From NCBI GenBank assembly GCA_963662895.1, contig OY759981.1, positions 3,224,001 through 3,288,000 of the forward strand: a stretch of 64,000 nucleotides of DNA, in the 5' to 3' direction. Position 1 is the stretch's first letter. Each line of letters starts with the position of its first letter. Both the position numbers and the translations under genes were made by a program. The stretch is from GWE2-42-39 sp963662895 (GTDB taxonomy: Bacteria > Bacteroidota > Bacteroidia > Bacteroidales > Prolixibacteraceae). This document shows positions 35,381-45,356 of this stretch, in pieces. The notes under the pieces were generated by a model. The model was not told the origin of the DNA. It made no database searches and saw only the letters and a list, made by a program, of their open reading frames with translations.

Positions 35381-38300
35381 ATGAAAAAAATTACAAACGT
35401 ATGTCCTTCCGAAAACAGGAAGTGGCAAAAATTGATTTTGATTATGAAGCTAACATTGATGATCATGATTGTTTGTATGGTGCAGGTTTCTGCATCAGTT
35501 TATTCCCAGTCAACAAAATTTTCGTTTGACTTTCATAACAAGCAGATTAGGGATGTGCTGAAAGAAATTGAAGAACAAAGTGATTACCGTTTTTTCTATC
35601 AGGAAGAACAGGTAGATGTGGACCGTGAGGTGAATATTCGTTTTTCAGATAGAAGCCTTGAAGAAATCCTTCATGATTTATTTGAAAGAGAGGGAGTCTC
35701 TTTCCGGGTATTTAATGACAACATGATCCTGCTGACATCCGATTTATCGAATGTGCCCGGCATTACAAAACAAACAAAAGCAGTAACAGGAAAAGTAACC
35801 GATTCTTTCGGTGCACCTTTGCCGGGGGTCTCAATCATTATTAAAGGAACGACCACTGGAATAGTTACCGATGTTGACGGGATTTACTCGCTTGCTAATG
35901 TGCCGGATGATGCGACTTTGGTTTTTTCGTTTGTGGGGATGAGGACGCAGGAAATAGTTGTTGCCGGGAAAAACAGCATTAATGTAACACTGGTAGAAGA
36001 AACAGTGGGCATTGACGAAGTTGTGGCAATTGGATATGGTATTCAGAAAAAGGTCAACCTTACCGGTTCTGTTTCTGCTATAAAAGGGGAAGAATTGGCC
36101 ACACGGACATTTTCTGATACCCGTCAGGCTTTGCAAGGGGTCGCTCCGGGTATGAGTATAATTGACCGGGGGGGAGTCCCTGGAGAAGAAGAACTTGAAA
36201 TGAAGATCAGGGGAGTATCTTCTATTTCGGCTGGCTGTGGTCCTCTTGTTATTGTCGATGGTATCGAAATGGGAATAACTGATATTAATCCCAATGATAT
36301 TGAAAATATTTCTGTGCTTAAAGATGCTGCTTCGTGTGCTATTTACGGAGCCCGTGCTGCCAACGGTGTAATTCTGATTACTACTAAACGTGGGAAAGAA
36401 GGTAAGCTAAAAGTTTCGTATAATGGATATTATGGCTTACAAACTCCTGCAGAATTGCCTGAAAGTGTTACTGCTGAGCAATATCTCCGTTTGGTTAATG
36501 AAGCGTATGTTAATGCAGGTTTAAATGCAAAGTATTCTGATGATTATATTCAAAGCACCGTGGCTGGTGACGATCCTTATAATTACCCGTTTGTCAATCT
36601 TTTTGAAGAATTATTTAAAACTGCATCGGTTCAAAATCATTCGGTAAGTCTTACCGGAGGAAATGAATTGACGAGGATGTTTTTGTCTTTGGATTATTTG
36701 GGCCAGGATGGAATGTTGGAAAATGTCAATTCAAAAAGATACGGGATGAGACTGAATAGTGATTTCTCTGTTAATAAAAACCTGGTAATTTCTACTGATA
36801 TTAATTTTAAACGGAGAGATTCAGAGAAACCCCATTTGGTAGGTGATGCGTTAAGGAATATGCTGGATTGTTCTCCTATCCATGTTTTGAAATATCCTAA
36901 TGGTATTTATGGGCTTGATAAAGGAACTCAAAGTGCACTGGCCGAATTGGAGGTTAGTGGTATGGATAAAATCAAAACGGAGGCACTTAACCTTAAAATA
37001 GGAGGAGAATATGATTTTAAAAATGGATTGAAAGCCAGTGCCGATTTCCTGTACAAAACAATTAATACCCAGGAAAAAGATTTTTCATCAGAATATACTT
37101 TTTATGATCCAAATGACGAAAGCACGGTTTTATTGGAATGGACCCCCAGTGAGTTGACAGATATCAGAAAGAATGAAAGAGAAACCAATTTTAAAGCAAT
37201 AATTGAATATAGTAGAAGTTTCAAGGAACATTATTTCCATGCTATGGCAGGTACAGAAGTGATTGAAAATAAATTTTACTACCTGAATGGTTATACCGAA
37301 GACTTATATAGCAATGAATATACTGAGTTAAACCTTGGAGATCCCGAAAAAGAGACAAATGCCGGATATATGGAGGACTGGGCATTAGTATCCTACATGG
37401 GACGATTGAATTACAATTTTAAAGAAAGATATTTACTCGAAATGAACGTGAGGTATGATGGGTCTTCAAGATTTGCAAAGGGGAATAAATGGGGCTGGTT
37501 TCCTTCCGTTTCTGCCGGATGGCGCATTTCGGAAGAAAACTTTATGCAATCTGTTGATTTTCTCAATAATATGAAGATTAGGGCATCATGGGGACAATTA
37601 GGCAACCAGGATATAGGTTTGTATGAATTTACTTCGTTGATTTCATCGGAATATCCATATAATTTTAATGATGCCAAAGTAAGCGGATACGCCCAAAGTT
37701 CGTATGCAAATACGGATATTTCCTGGGAAATTACGGAAGTCCTTGATTTTGGGATAGATTTATCCCTTTTTAAAAACAGACTTGGTATCGTTGCCGATTG
37801 GTATCAGAAAGATACAAAAGATGTCCTGCTGACTTTGCCAATCTCTTACCTGACCGGATTGGAAGCCTCAGTAACAAATGCAGGAAAGATTAGAAATAAA
37901 GGATGGGAATTAACAATTACCCACAAAAATAAAATTAAGGATTTAGACTATTCAGCTGTTTTTAGCATTTATGATGTAAAGAATAAACTTGTCGATTTTG
38001 CAGGGAAAGAACCTGTAATTGATGGGTGGCGTATTTATAAAGAAGGTGAATCATTAAATTCCATTTATGGTTATAAATCAGATGGACTGTTTCAGTCACA
38101 GGAAGAAATTGATAGCCATGCTACCCAACCCAACCAGTCCGATTTGGATCCGGGAGATATCAGATTAGTTGACCTGAACGGGGATGAAGAAGTGGAGTCG
38201 GAAAATGACCGTACCGTTATTGGTTCTTCTATTCCACGGTACTCGTGTTCCCTGAATTTATCAGCACAGTACAAAGGTCTCGATTTTAATGCTTTTTTCC

Positions 38301-38719
38301 AGGGGGTGTTGAAGGCTAAGAATTATTTGTACGGAGCAATAAACGAAGGCCCAATCCTGGAGCATTTTACTACGACCCGCTTTTTGGACCGGTGGTCAGA
38401 AAATAATCGCGATGCATCCGTCCCCAGGCTTGAGGCTTCATCAAATAAAAATAATTACCTGTATAATGATTTCTGGGTAAGGAATACAAGATATATCAGG
38501 TTGAAAAGCCTTCAGTTAGGTTACACTATTCCTAAATCGTTAGTAAAAAGTGTAAATATCGAAAAGTTACGTTTTTATGTAGGTGTCACAAACCTTTTTA
38601 CGATTACTGATGTAGATAAAGGAGTTGATCCTGAGACTTATGAGGGAAGGGAGAACACTTCAACATTTTATTATCCACCGGCATCGACATGGAGTTTTGG
38701 CGTACAACTTAACTTTTAA
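35381..38719 (+). CDS. SusC/RagA-family TonB-dependent outer-membrane transporter with STN domain
   Basis: A 1112-aa protein. An N-terminal signal segment (about residues 22-45) precedes an STN signalling domain (about 55-110, KQIRDVLKEIEEQSDYRFFY). A carboxypeptidase-D-like repeat follows (about 138-212, VTGKVTDSFGAPLPGVS), then the TonB plug (about 220-345, with VLKDAASCAIYGARAANGVI) and a 22-strand barrel to the C-terminal aromatic residue. It imports oligosaccharides with the SusD partner encoded downstream. The STN domain links it to the FecI/FecR pair. The substrate is probably a xylose/arabinose-containing glycan, judged only from the GH43 gene. Confidence 0.94.
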   Translation: MKKITNVCPSENRKWQKLILIMKLTLMIMIVCMVQVSASVYSQSTKFSFDFHNKQIRDVLKEIEEQSDYRFFYQEEQVDVDREVNIRFSDRSLEEILHDLFEREGVSFRVFNDNMILLTSDLSNVPGITKQTKAVTGKVTDSFGAPLPGVSIIIKGTTTGIVTDVDGIYSLANVPDDATLVFSFVGMRTQEIVVAGKNSINVTLVEETVGIDEVVAIGYGIQKKVNLTGSVSAIKGEELATRTFSDTRQALQGVAPGMSIIDRGGVPGEEELEMKIRGVSSISAGCGPLVIVDGIEMGITDINPNDIENISVLKDAASCAIYGARAANGVILITTKRGKEGKLKVSYNGYYGLQTPAELPESVTAEQYLRLVNEAYVNAGLNAKYSDDYIQSTVAGDDPYNYPFVNLFEELFKTASVQNHSVSLTGGNELTRMFLSLDYLGQDGMLENVNSKRYGMRLNSDFSVNKNLVISTDINFKRRDSEKPHLVGDALRNMLDCSPIHVLKYPNGIYGLDKGTQSALAELEVSGMDKIKTEALNLKIGGEYDFKNGLKASADFLYKTINTQEKDFSSEYTFYDPNDESTVLLEWTPSELTDIRKNERETNFKAIIEYSRSFKEHYFHAMAGTEVIENKFYYLNGYTEDLYSNEYTELNLGDPEKETNAGYMEDWALVSYMGRLNYNFKERYLLEMNVRYDGSSRFAKGNKWGWFPSVSAGWRISEENFMQSVDFLNNMKIRASWGQLGNQDIGLYEFTSLISSEYPYNFNDAKVSGYAQSSYANTDISWEITEVLDFGIDLSLFKNRLGIVADWYQKDTKDVLLTLPISYLTGLEASVTNAGKIRNKGWELTITHKNKIKDLDYSAVFSIYDVKNKLVDFAGKEPVIDGWRIYKEGESLNSIYGYKSDGLFQSQEEIDSHATQPNQSDLDPGDIRLVDLNGDEEVESENDRTVIGSSIPRYSCSLNLSAQYKGLDFNAFFQGVLKAKNYLYGAINEGPILEHFTTTRFLDRWSENNRDASVPRLEASSNKNNYLYNDFWVRNTRYIRLKSLQLGYTIPKSLVKSVNIEKLRFYVGVTNLFTITDVDKGVDPETYEGRENTSTFYYPPASTWSFGVQLNF

Positions 38720-38827
38720 TCTTTGAAATACTATATGATATTATGGGAAAGAGTATTTGTTACATAAAGCTACATGAGTTTATGGTGTTTACTTATATGC
38801 TAAAAAATAAACAATAAATTTAATGAG

Positions 38828-40447
38828 ATGAAAAACATAAGAGTATTAGCTATTATTTTAATAATTCCTGTTTTACTCATCAGTTGTGAAAATTTTCTGG
38901 ACCGTTTACCGAGTGATAAAATAACCTCCAGTACATTTTTTACAACTTCCAAAGATCTGGTTTATGCGGTAAATGCAGTTTATGATGATGTTGCTTACGG
39001 CGGAGGGGATCGGGTACTCCGACAGGAAATATTGACTGATAATGCATTGGATAACCATTCGTGGAATAGTCTGTATGACATGCAGATTGGTACAGGTAAT
39101 GCCTATGATGATTATATTGAAAATACATGGAAAGCTATTTATCGTGGAATACAACGAGTAAACCGTATTGTTGAAGGGGCTGATGGCGTTGAAGATATCG
39201 ATGCGGACCTTAAAGCAAGGTTATTGGCCGAGGCAACAGTTTTACGTGCCTATTTTTACTGGAGCCTGACTTATCTTTGGGGTGACGTGCCATACCTGAC
39301 CAGCTCTATCTCACCGAATGAAGCCCTTGGATCATACAGGAACGATGCAGATTCGATACTTACTGCAGAAGTGGAAGATATCGATGCCGTTGTTGATGAC
39401 TTGCCTTTGTCATATGCCGACGAGACTGGCCGTGTTACCAAAGGGGCGGCCCTGGCATTAAAAGCCCGTATTCTTTTAGCCCAGAAGAAATGGGTTGAAG
39501 CAGCCAACGCAGCTAAAACTGTTATGGACCTTGAAGTTTATGAGCTTTATCCAAAATATGAGAACCTTTTTGATTATGAGGCAATAAATTGTTCAGAAGT
39601 CATATTCGACTTTCAGTCTATGGAAGGCTCTGACCAGGAAGAAGCATTTCTTTTAGTATTCGGGTCACAGTCTGTAGGATGCTGGACTTGCTCTTCTCCT
39701 TTGCAGTCTCTGGTCGATACTTATGAATGTACCGATGGTAAAACAATTGACGAATCGCTTTTTTATAATCCCGATAAGCCTTATGAGAACAGGGACCCGC
39801 GGTTAGGCTATTCAATTTTGTATCCCGGACACGAATGGCAGGGAGGCGTATATAATACGATCCCCGGGGCAACATATGAAGGGAAAAATATAATACCGGG
39901 AGATGATTTGACTGATGCCGTTGGCGAGCAATGGAATAAATCATATACCGGGTATAACTGGTTAAAGTATATCTCGCAGACCGACATCGATGAATCAAAT
40001 TATTCTAGTGAAGGATTGCATTTTATTGTGATACGCTATGCCGAAATGCTTCTGACTTATGCTGAAGCTAAAGTAGAAGCTAACGATATTGACCAATCTG
40101 TTTACGATGCAATTAATGAGGTTCGGGCACGCGGTGACGTTAATATGCCTGCCATAGAAACAGGAAAAACTCAGGATGAAATGAGAACTGTTGTCCGCCG
40201 TGAGCGCCGGGTTGAGCTTGCTTTTGAAGCTTTAAGATTGTTTGATATCAGGCGGTGGAAAATTGCGGAAGATGTAATTCCTGGAATCCCGGAAGGACTG
40301 ACATATACTGATACGGATACAGGAGAAGAAACAATGATAACTCCCGGGACAAGCCGTAAATTTGATGCTGATAAAGATTATCTATGGCCGATTCCCCAGT
40401 CTGAAATAGACGTTTCGGGGATAGAACAGAACCCGGGGTGGAACTAA
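38828..40447 (+). CDS. SusD/RagB-family outer-membrane glycan-binding lipoprotein
   Basis: A 539-aa lipoprotein. The signal peptide ends in the lipobox LLISC with Cys at about residue 20. The SusD N-terminal region contains FLDRLPSDKITSSTFF. TPR-like helices (ARLLAEATVLRAYFYWSLTYLWGDVPY) and the C-terminal RagB domain with VRRERRVELAFEALRLFDIRRW follow. It forms the lid over the SusC barrel and binds glycan at the cell surface. It is 108 bp after susC. Confidence 0.94.
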   Translation: MKNIRVLAIILIIPVLLISCENFLDRLPSDKITSSTFFTTSKDLVYAVNAVYDDVAYGGGDRVLRQEILTDNALDNHSWNSLYDMQIGTGNAYDDYIENTWKAIYRGIQRVNRIVEGADGVEDIDADLKARLLAEATVLRAYFYWSLTYLWGDVPYLTSSISPNEALGSYRNDADSILTAEVEDIDAVVDDLPLSYADETGRVTKGAALALKARILLAQKKWVEAANAAKTVMDLEVYELYPKYENLFDYEAINCSEVIFDFQSMEGSDQEEAFLLVFGSQSVGCWTCSSPLQSLVDTYECTDGKTIDESLFYNPDKPYENRDPRLGYSILYPGHEWQGGVYNTIPGATYEGKNIIPGDDLTDAVGEQWNKSYTGYNWLKYISQTDIDESNYSSEGLHFIVIRYAEMLLTYAEAKVEANDIDQSVYDAINEVRARGDVNMPAIETGKTQDEMRTVVRRERRVELAFEALRLFDIRRWKIAEDVIPGIPEGLTYTDTDTGEETMITPGTSRKFDADKDYLWPIPQSEIDVSGIEQNPGWN

Positions 40448-40629
40448 TTATTTTAAAACATTTGAATAGAAAGTCCCCTGTGGTTTTTACATCGGGCGAC
40501 TTTCTATGATTTTCATTTTGATGGGGAGAATGATTATCTTTAGTCTGGAGAATTTTATATTTCGCTTCTTCTGTTTTTTTACCTTCTGTGTTGTAATAGA
40601 ATATCGACAATACCTGGAATTAATATATT

Positions 40630-42129
40630 ATGATTAAATTACACAAAAAGCAACTGTTTAGATATTTATTGGCAAAAAATGTAGGTATTTCATTTCTTTT
40701 GGTAATTGCTGTTAGTTTTGTTTTTGCACAAAAAAGTGCAACGGTTATATTGCCGGGAAATTTTCCTGATCCCAGTATTGTTTGTGTTGAAGATGAATAC
40801 TATCTCATAAATTCCACGAATATAGACAATCCTGGAATTCCTGTTTGGCATTCGGTTGACCTGAAAAAATGGAGCCGTATAGGTTATGCCTTGAATAATA
40901 AGATCGGGGATGTTTGGGCTCCTGATCTGGTTTTTTATGAAGGAACATGGTATATTTATTTTACAGCCTTAGCAGATGGGGTTGGAAATTATGTGATTAC
41001 CGCACAAAACCCGGCAGGTCCATGGAGTCAGCCGGTTCGGCTAAATGTGAGGGGAATTGATCCTGGACATATTGCAACGCCGGAGGGGAAAAGATTCCTT
41101 TATATGAATGGAGGTATAATGGTTGAGCTTGACTCTTCCGGGACAAAAGTCATCGGAGAACCTAAGCATGCTTATGACCCGTGGCCAATCCCTGATGATT
41201 ATGTAATTGAATGTGAATGTGCAGAAGGACCTAAAGCCTTGTATTATAACAACTATTATTATCTTATTTTGGCTCAGGGCGGTACCTCCGGCCCTTCAAC
41301 AAGCCACATGGCTGTTGCTTTACGATCAAAAAATGTTGACGGCCCGTGGGAATATTCACCATATAACCCTGTTATTCATACAAAAGATAAAGACGAGCAT
41401 TGGTGGAGTACAGGTCATGCTACCTTATTTAAAGGGGGAGATGGACAATGGTACATGGTTTTTCATGCGTATGAAAACGGATATCGTAATAAGGGCAGGA
41501 GTGTACTCATTACTCCTGTTGATTGGACAGACGTCGGGTGGTTTAAAGAAGCACAGTCAACTGCATTCACCGATGTGGCAGGAAAAGATTTTTCAGATGA
41601 GTTTGATTCGAACTCTCTTGATTTTCACTGGACTTTTATTGATGATTCTTCTAACCAGAGAATTGCATTTGCGGATGGTAAACTCTGGATGAACGCTAAA
41701 GGTGATAACTCAGAATCCAGCAATCCTTTGGTTATTTCTCCTGAAAACCATAAATATGAAGTAACTGCTAAAGTGAGTTTGCTCGATGGGGCAACAGCCG
41801 GATTAGAACTGTTTTATAATAATTCGTTGCACTGGGGGATCGCTTTGTCTCCTAAAGGAATTGTAGAAATTTCCAGGGGCAGATATGCAGGTGTAACAGA
41901 ACTGGATAATATATCAACCGTGTACCTTCGGATAATAAATGACCGCAATGATGTTAGCTGTTACTACAGTATCGATGGCGATGATTGGACTAAACTTGAG
42001 TGTTCATACGATATCTCCGGATTTCATACCAATACTTTTGGTGGCTATAGAAGTATCAGGGCCGGTTTGTTTACTGCCGGTAAAGGCAAAGGCGTCTTTG
42101 ATTATTTCAGGTATAGGGCTTTGGATTAA
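40630..42129 (+). CDS. Glycoside hydrolase family 43 enzyme
   Basis: A 499-aa secreted enzyme. A signal segment (about residues 15-34, ending VFAQ) is followed by a five-bladed beta-propeller. The GH43 acidic triad is present: the base Asp in PGNFPDPS (about 42-49), the pKa-modulating Asp in VWAPDL (about 96-101) and the acid Glu in ECAEGPKAL. Residues about 320-499 are a concanavalin-like beta-sandwich of the beta-xylosidase C-terminal type. Probably beta-xylosidase or alpha-L-arabinofuranosidase. It is the only hydrolase in this PUL inside the window. Confidence 0.9.
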   Translation: MIKLHKKQLFRYLLAKNVGISFLLVIAVSFVFAQKSATVILPGNFPDPSIVCVEDEYYLINSTNIDNPGIPVWHSVDLKKWSRIGYALNNKIGDVWAPDLVFYEGTWYIYFTALADGVGNYVITAQNPAGPWSQPVRLNVRGIDPGHIATPEGKRFLYMNGGIMVELDSSGTKVIGEPKHAYDPWPIPDDYVIECECAEGPKALYYNNYYYLILAQGGTSGPSTSHMAVALRSKNVDGPWEYSPYNPVIHTKDKDEHWWSTGHATLFKGGDGQWYMVFHAYENGYRNKGRSVLITPVDWTDVGWFKEAQSTAFTDVAGKDFSDEFDSNSLDFHWTFIDDSSNQRIAFADGKLWMNAKGDNSESSNPLVISPENHKYEVTAKVSLLDGATAGLELFYNNSLHWGIALSPKGIVEISRGRYAGVTELDNISTVYLRIINDRNDVSCYYSIDGDDWTKLECSYDISGFHTNTFGGYRSIRAGLFTAGKGKGVFDYFRYRALD

Positions 42130-42327
42130 TTTTTTATGAGAAGGTAAATATGAGATGGAGATTATGCAGGACGGAATAAATGCGGACAGGGCAGCAGTAG
42201 ATTATAAACATTTTGTAAAGGAAGTGGATAGGAATATGGAAATTTCAATTCCAGACTTATCACAGTTGATATAGTATAAATCTTGTAATTTTGAAAACAA
42301 GATATCTGAATGATTGCTTACGTTGCC

Positions 42328-42366
42328 ACCGGCTAGCTTACGCCCCCAAAGAACCGTATCCCGAAA
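42328..42366 (-). mobile_element. Group II intron 3'-end remnant
   Basis: On the minus strand this contains the end of domain V (ATACGGTTCTTTGG...) followed by GGGGGCGTAAGCTAGCCGGT, matching the 3' ends at 46889 and 60109. Only the distal half of domain V survives. It is oriented like the 5' intron fragment at 44319-44375, about 2 kb away. Confidence 0.6.
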
Positions 42367-42400
42367 TAGGTTCCGGCCTGTAAATAATTGTATATCTGTA

Positions 42401-43598
42401 TCAACAGCTAAACTCTTTGTTTTGTATCAGGAAATGCAACCGGTTCAACAGGTTTACTTTACTTGTACCATAGTCAAAATCGAGGAACAATAAATTAAGT
42501 TCGGGATATACTTCTTTTATTTTTTTTTTTGATGCCTTTACCTATAATGTGGTTTGCAATACACCCAAATGGTTGCATACAAATTACATCGGCAATTGCA
42601 TTTTTAAGCAGTGAATAGAAAGCCCGGCTGTTATTGTCTCTAATCAATTGTTTTGCCTGATTGATATATTTATTTCTGAGATTATCAGAATCGGATTTAT
42701 GCCTTTCGCGTGATCCCGTTGCGTAGTACATACGGGCAAGGCTGTCGATAAAGAGCAGTCCAAAAAATGCCGGACGGATAAACTTCTTCCAATCCGGGGC
42801 AAAGCCGGGTTGTTCGTTGTATAAACCGTCAGACGGGGCTAATGCTATAACCGGGATATTTCCATAGCCCGCATTGACCATTGCCCGTTTAATTAGCGAC
42901 AAATAGTTGGTTGCCCGGCACTGTCCTCCTGTTTGAGTCATGCCTACAGCTATTTCATCAGGATCGTATTGATTACTTTTCAGCGCTTTTATAATGTCTC
43001 CGACAACCAACGTGACAGGGTAACATACTTCATTGTTTGCATAGGTTAGTCCAAAATTCTCGGAAGTTTTGTCCGACGGAGGAAGATTGACCAAGTTTAA
43101 TGCTGTTCGAATCAAATCTTCACCATACCCCGTTACAGCAGTTCCCTGAATGGATACTGTTTTCCCTTCTTTTTTAAGTTGATGCTGAAAAATTTTCAAC
43201 CCTTCAATGATGGTTTTCAGTGAATTGCCGTTATTGTTCTTGTAATATTGATACAGGATTTCCCCTCTTTTATTTATAACCACAATTTTGGCCGTTGTTG
43301 AGCCCGAATCAATACCCAGAAAACAATGTTCTTCATTAGCCGGCGTTTTTTGAGAAATCGCTATTACTTTTCGTTCATTTTGCCAATTTCTTAACTCTTT
43401 ATTATCTGCGAATAAAGGTTGTAAGCAGTTTCTTTTCTTTTCAATCTTTTGATTTGCACTGAGTTTTTTGAATAAGTCGGAAAGTAAAACAGGTGTTTGA
43501 GAATCGGAACAAGACAGTGCTGCTCCATAGGCAGTAAAAAGTTCGGACGATGAAGGCAGAACGGAATTTTCACGATCAATTCTTAGCTGTTTTAGCAT
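42401..43598 (-). pseudogene. Acyl-CoA dehydratase activase / HgdB-type protein, internally deleted and frameshifted
   Basis: The open part (42495-43598) reads as a mosaic of the roughly 1400-aa Bacteroidota 2-hydroxyacyl-CoA dehydratase activase fusion. It has the end of a first ASKHA domain, the start of the second (FLGIDSGSTTAKIVVIN), then a jump to the C-terminal part (YANNEVCYPVTLVVGDII...GMTQTGGQCRATNY) and MQPFGCIANHIIGKG. The central Fe-S/ATPase region and the N-terminus are missing. Translation breaks in an 11-nt homopolymer (42520-42530); a one-base shift restores a natural C-terminus (DFDYGTSKVN) ending at 42401. Confidence 0.7.
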
Positions 43599-43624
43599 GG
43601 CTTTCCTTAAGTAGCCTATGTAAG

Positions 43625-44131
43625 TTAAAGGCCCTCCTCAAAATAAAAGCGGGTCATTGAACAACACCAGTTTGGCATCCTCTCCTCCAATTTAAATGGG
43701 TTAATTTTTCCCTCTGCAACTTCCTTTTCAAGTTGAATTTTAAGCTTGTCAAAATTCAAATTCCGGACATTAAGCAAACGAATAATCCATTTTGCATCCC
43801 GTTGCATTTCCATAAAAAGAAATCCGGGAATCATTGGATTACTCATTATTAGATCAATATACTCGTTTACAAACATTTCTATTTTACTAAGCACGGGGAC
43901 ATCGGCATTGATAATTTCTGAAAGGGTAGGTATTACCCTGTCCTGAATTGATTCCAGTACTTTTTGAAAGAGGTGCGCTTTATTTTTGAAATAATAGTGA
44001 AGGGAGGTTCTGCTAATATCTGCTTCATCTGCTATTTGTGACATTGTTGTATCATCGACTCCATATTTGAGAAACACTCTGTTAGCGGCTTCTATAATTC
44101 TTGTTTCCGGATCTATATTCTCTGATATCAT
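43625..44131 (-). CDS. TetR/AcrR-family regulator, possibly C-terminally truncated
   Basis: A 168-aa protein with a clear TetR helix-turn-helix (about residues 8-56, DTTMSQIADEADISRTSLHYYFKNK). The ligand-binding part is about 30 residues shorter than usual and ends in an atypical sequence (NWCCSMTRFYFEEGL). In Bacteroidota a TetR gene often precedes the dehydratase-activase gene. Here the regulator end and the enzyme N-terminus are both lost, suggesting one deletion across the boundary. It may be non-functional. Confidence 0.65.
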   Translation of the reverse strand: MISENIDPETRIIEAANRVFLKYGVDDTTMSQIADEADISRTSLHYYFKNKAHLFQKVLESIQDRVIPTLSEIINADVPVLSKIEMFVNEYIDLIMSNPMIPGFLFMEMQRDAKWIIRLLNVRNLNFDKLKIQLEKEVAEGKINPFKLEERMPNWCCSMTRFYFEEGL

Positions 44132-44318
44132 TATTTTGATTTTTTGATAAATATGTTTGACACTTGTGTCAAAGCTGCAAATGAAATTTTAAATGGCAAT
44201 AAGGATATGGAAAAGAATGCAAAACATATTGTTTGGTATTAAAGGGAAATAATAATGAAAGGGACAACGAACTTAATTGCATGGATGATCTTCTCTGTAT
44301 TCAGAACTCCTGATTCAC

Positions 44319-44375
44319 AGGGTTTAATCATTCGATGAACGTTAAACAGTTATAGTAAGCGACTTCTTGCCGCAC
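44319..44375 (-). mobile_element. Group II intron 5'-end remnant
   Basis: On the minus strand it begins GTGCGGCAAGAAGTCGCTTA and continues for about 57 bases nearly identical to the 5' end of the complete intron at 54404 (GTGCGACAAGAAGTTGCTTA...). GTGYG is the standard group II 5' end. Homology stops after the TGATTAAACC block. The rest of the 44132-44441 gap shows nothing else recognisable. Confidence 0.65.
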
Positions 44376-44441
44376 TTGGGTTCTGGGAGAGGTTTAGAGG
44401 TGAGATTCCCCTTTTTCCTTCCCGACTGTGTTTTCGTGCTT

Positions 44442-45227
44442 TTATTCTTTTTCTTTTTTTCTCACGAATTGATAACCAATACCAAATGATAACCAAGTCT
44501 TTCCATTATAAATCCAATTTTGACCTGTTTTTCCCCCAACAATGTCCCAACCAATTACAGCCCCAATCTGAAAATTATCGATTTCAGTAATGATTCCGAT
44601 ACCTGGAGTGATAGCTGAAAGTTTCGTATTTGGTTCTGTTATATATCCTTTCGTAGTTATACTGTCAACACCAACACTTGTAACTCCAAAAACACCTACA
44701 ATACTTAAATAATTTGGTTGATACGGTGACATTCGAAAACTATATCCAAATGAACTGCCAAGGGTAAAGTCAGTTGTGAAATCAAAAGGATATTCTCCTT
44801 GTTTTGGTCGCATTTTTATCGGCACAACTAAAGTTCCAATATTAGGTTTAGCATTATAAAGCCAGGTTTTGTATCTCTTCTTGATTACAGATCCCTTAAA
44901 ATCTGATGCTTTAATACAGAAAAATTGATTATTAACAGATGAATTTATTTTATTATGGTCATTTTTTAGGTAGTCAGGTTCATTTGTAATTTCCCAGAAT
45001 TGAATTACATAGACTTGTCCAAGGTTTGCATCTGGCCTTACATCTCCAATTTGTCGGAATTTAAGATTAGGATTTGCAATTTTTACTGTTTTTGGTTGAG
45101 AAACCCCATCCACAAGGTCATATCCATAAACAACAATTGGTTCTTTGGTTATATAGCCATAAGGTTCTTCCTGTCCAAATGTTAATAAACTTACTGTCAG
45201 TAAAATAATTGTTAGTACCTGTTTCAT
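44442..45227 (-). CDS. Predicted exported outer-membrane beta-barrel-like protein
   Basis: A 261-aa protein with an N-terminal signal peptide (about residues 1-18, ending LLTFGQ). The first half has no recognised domain. The C-terminal half (about 130-255) alternates aromatic and hydrophobic residues in the manner of small outer-membrane barrels (SSFGYSFRMSPYQPNYLSIVGVFG ... IGAVIGWDIVG ... WLSFGIGYQF). It is not assigned to a family. It lies on the minus strand at the left end of the cassette-like region. Confidence 0.55.
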   Translation of the reverse strand: MKQVLTIILLTVSLLTFGQEEPYGYITKEPIVVYGYDLVDGVSQPKTVKIANPNLKFRQIGDVRPDANLGQVYVIQFWEITNEPDYLKNDHNKINSSVNNQFFCIKASDFKGSVIKKRYKTWLYNAKPNIGTLVVPIKMRPKQGEYPFDFTTDFTLGSSFGYSFRMSPYQPNYLSIVGVFGVTSVGVDSITTKGYITEPNTKLSAITPGIGIITEIDNFQIGAVIGWDIVGGKTGQNWIYNGKTWLSFGIGYQFVRKKEKE

Positions 45228-45356
45228 GGTTTTATCGCTTATTTAGTTTGTTTTTGCATGAAGCATAACCGTTTATATATTTTCTCCAACGTTGCTACAA
45301 GTTACAACAAATCAGTAGAATAAAAAGAAGAATGGTTTCAAATTTCGAAAATGGCG

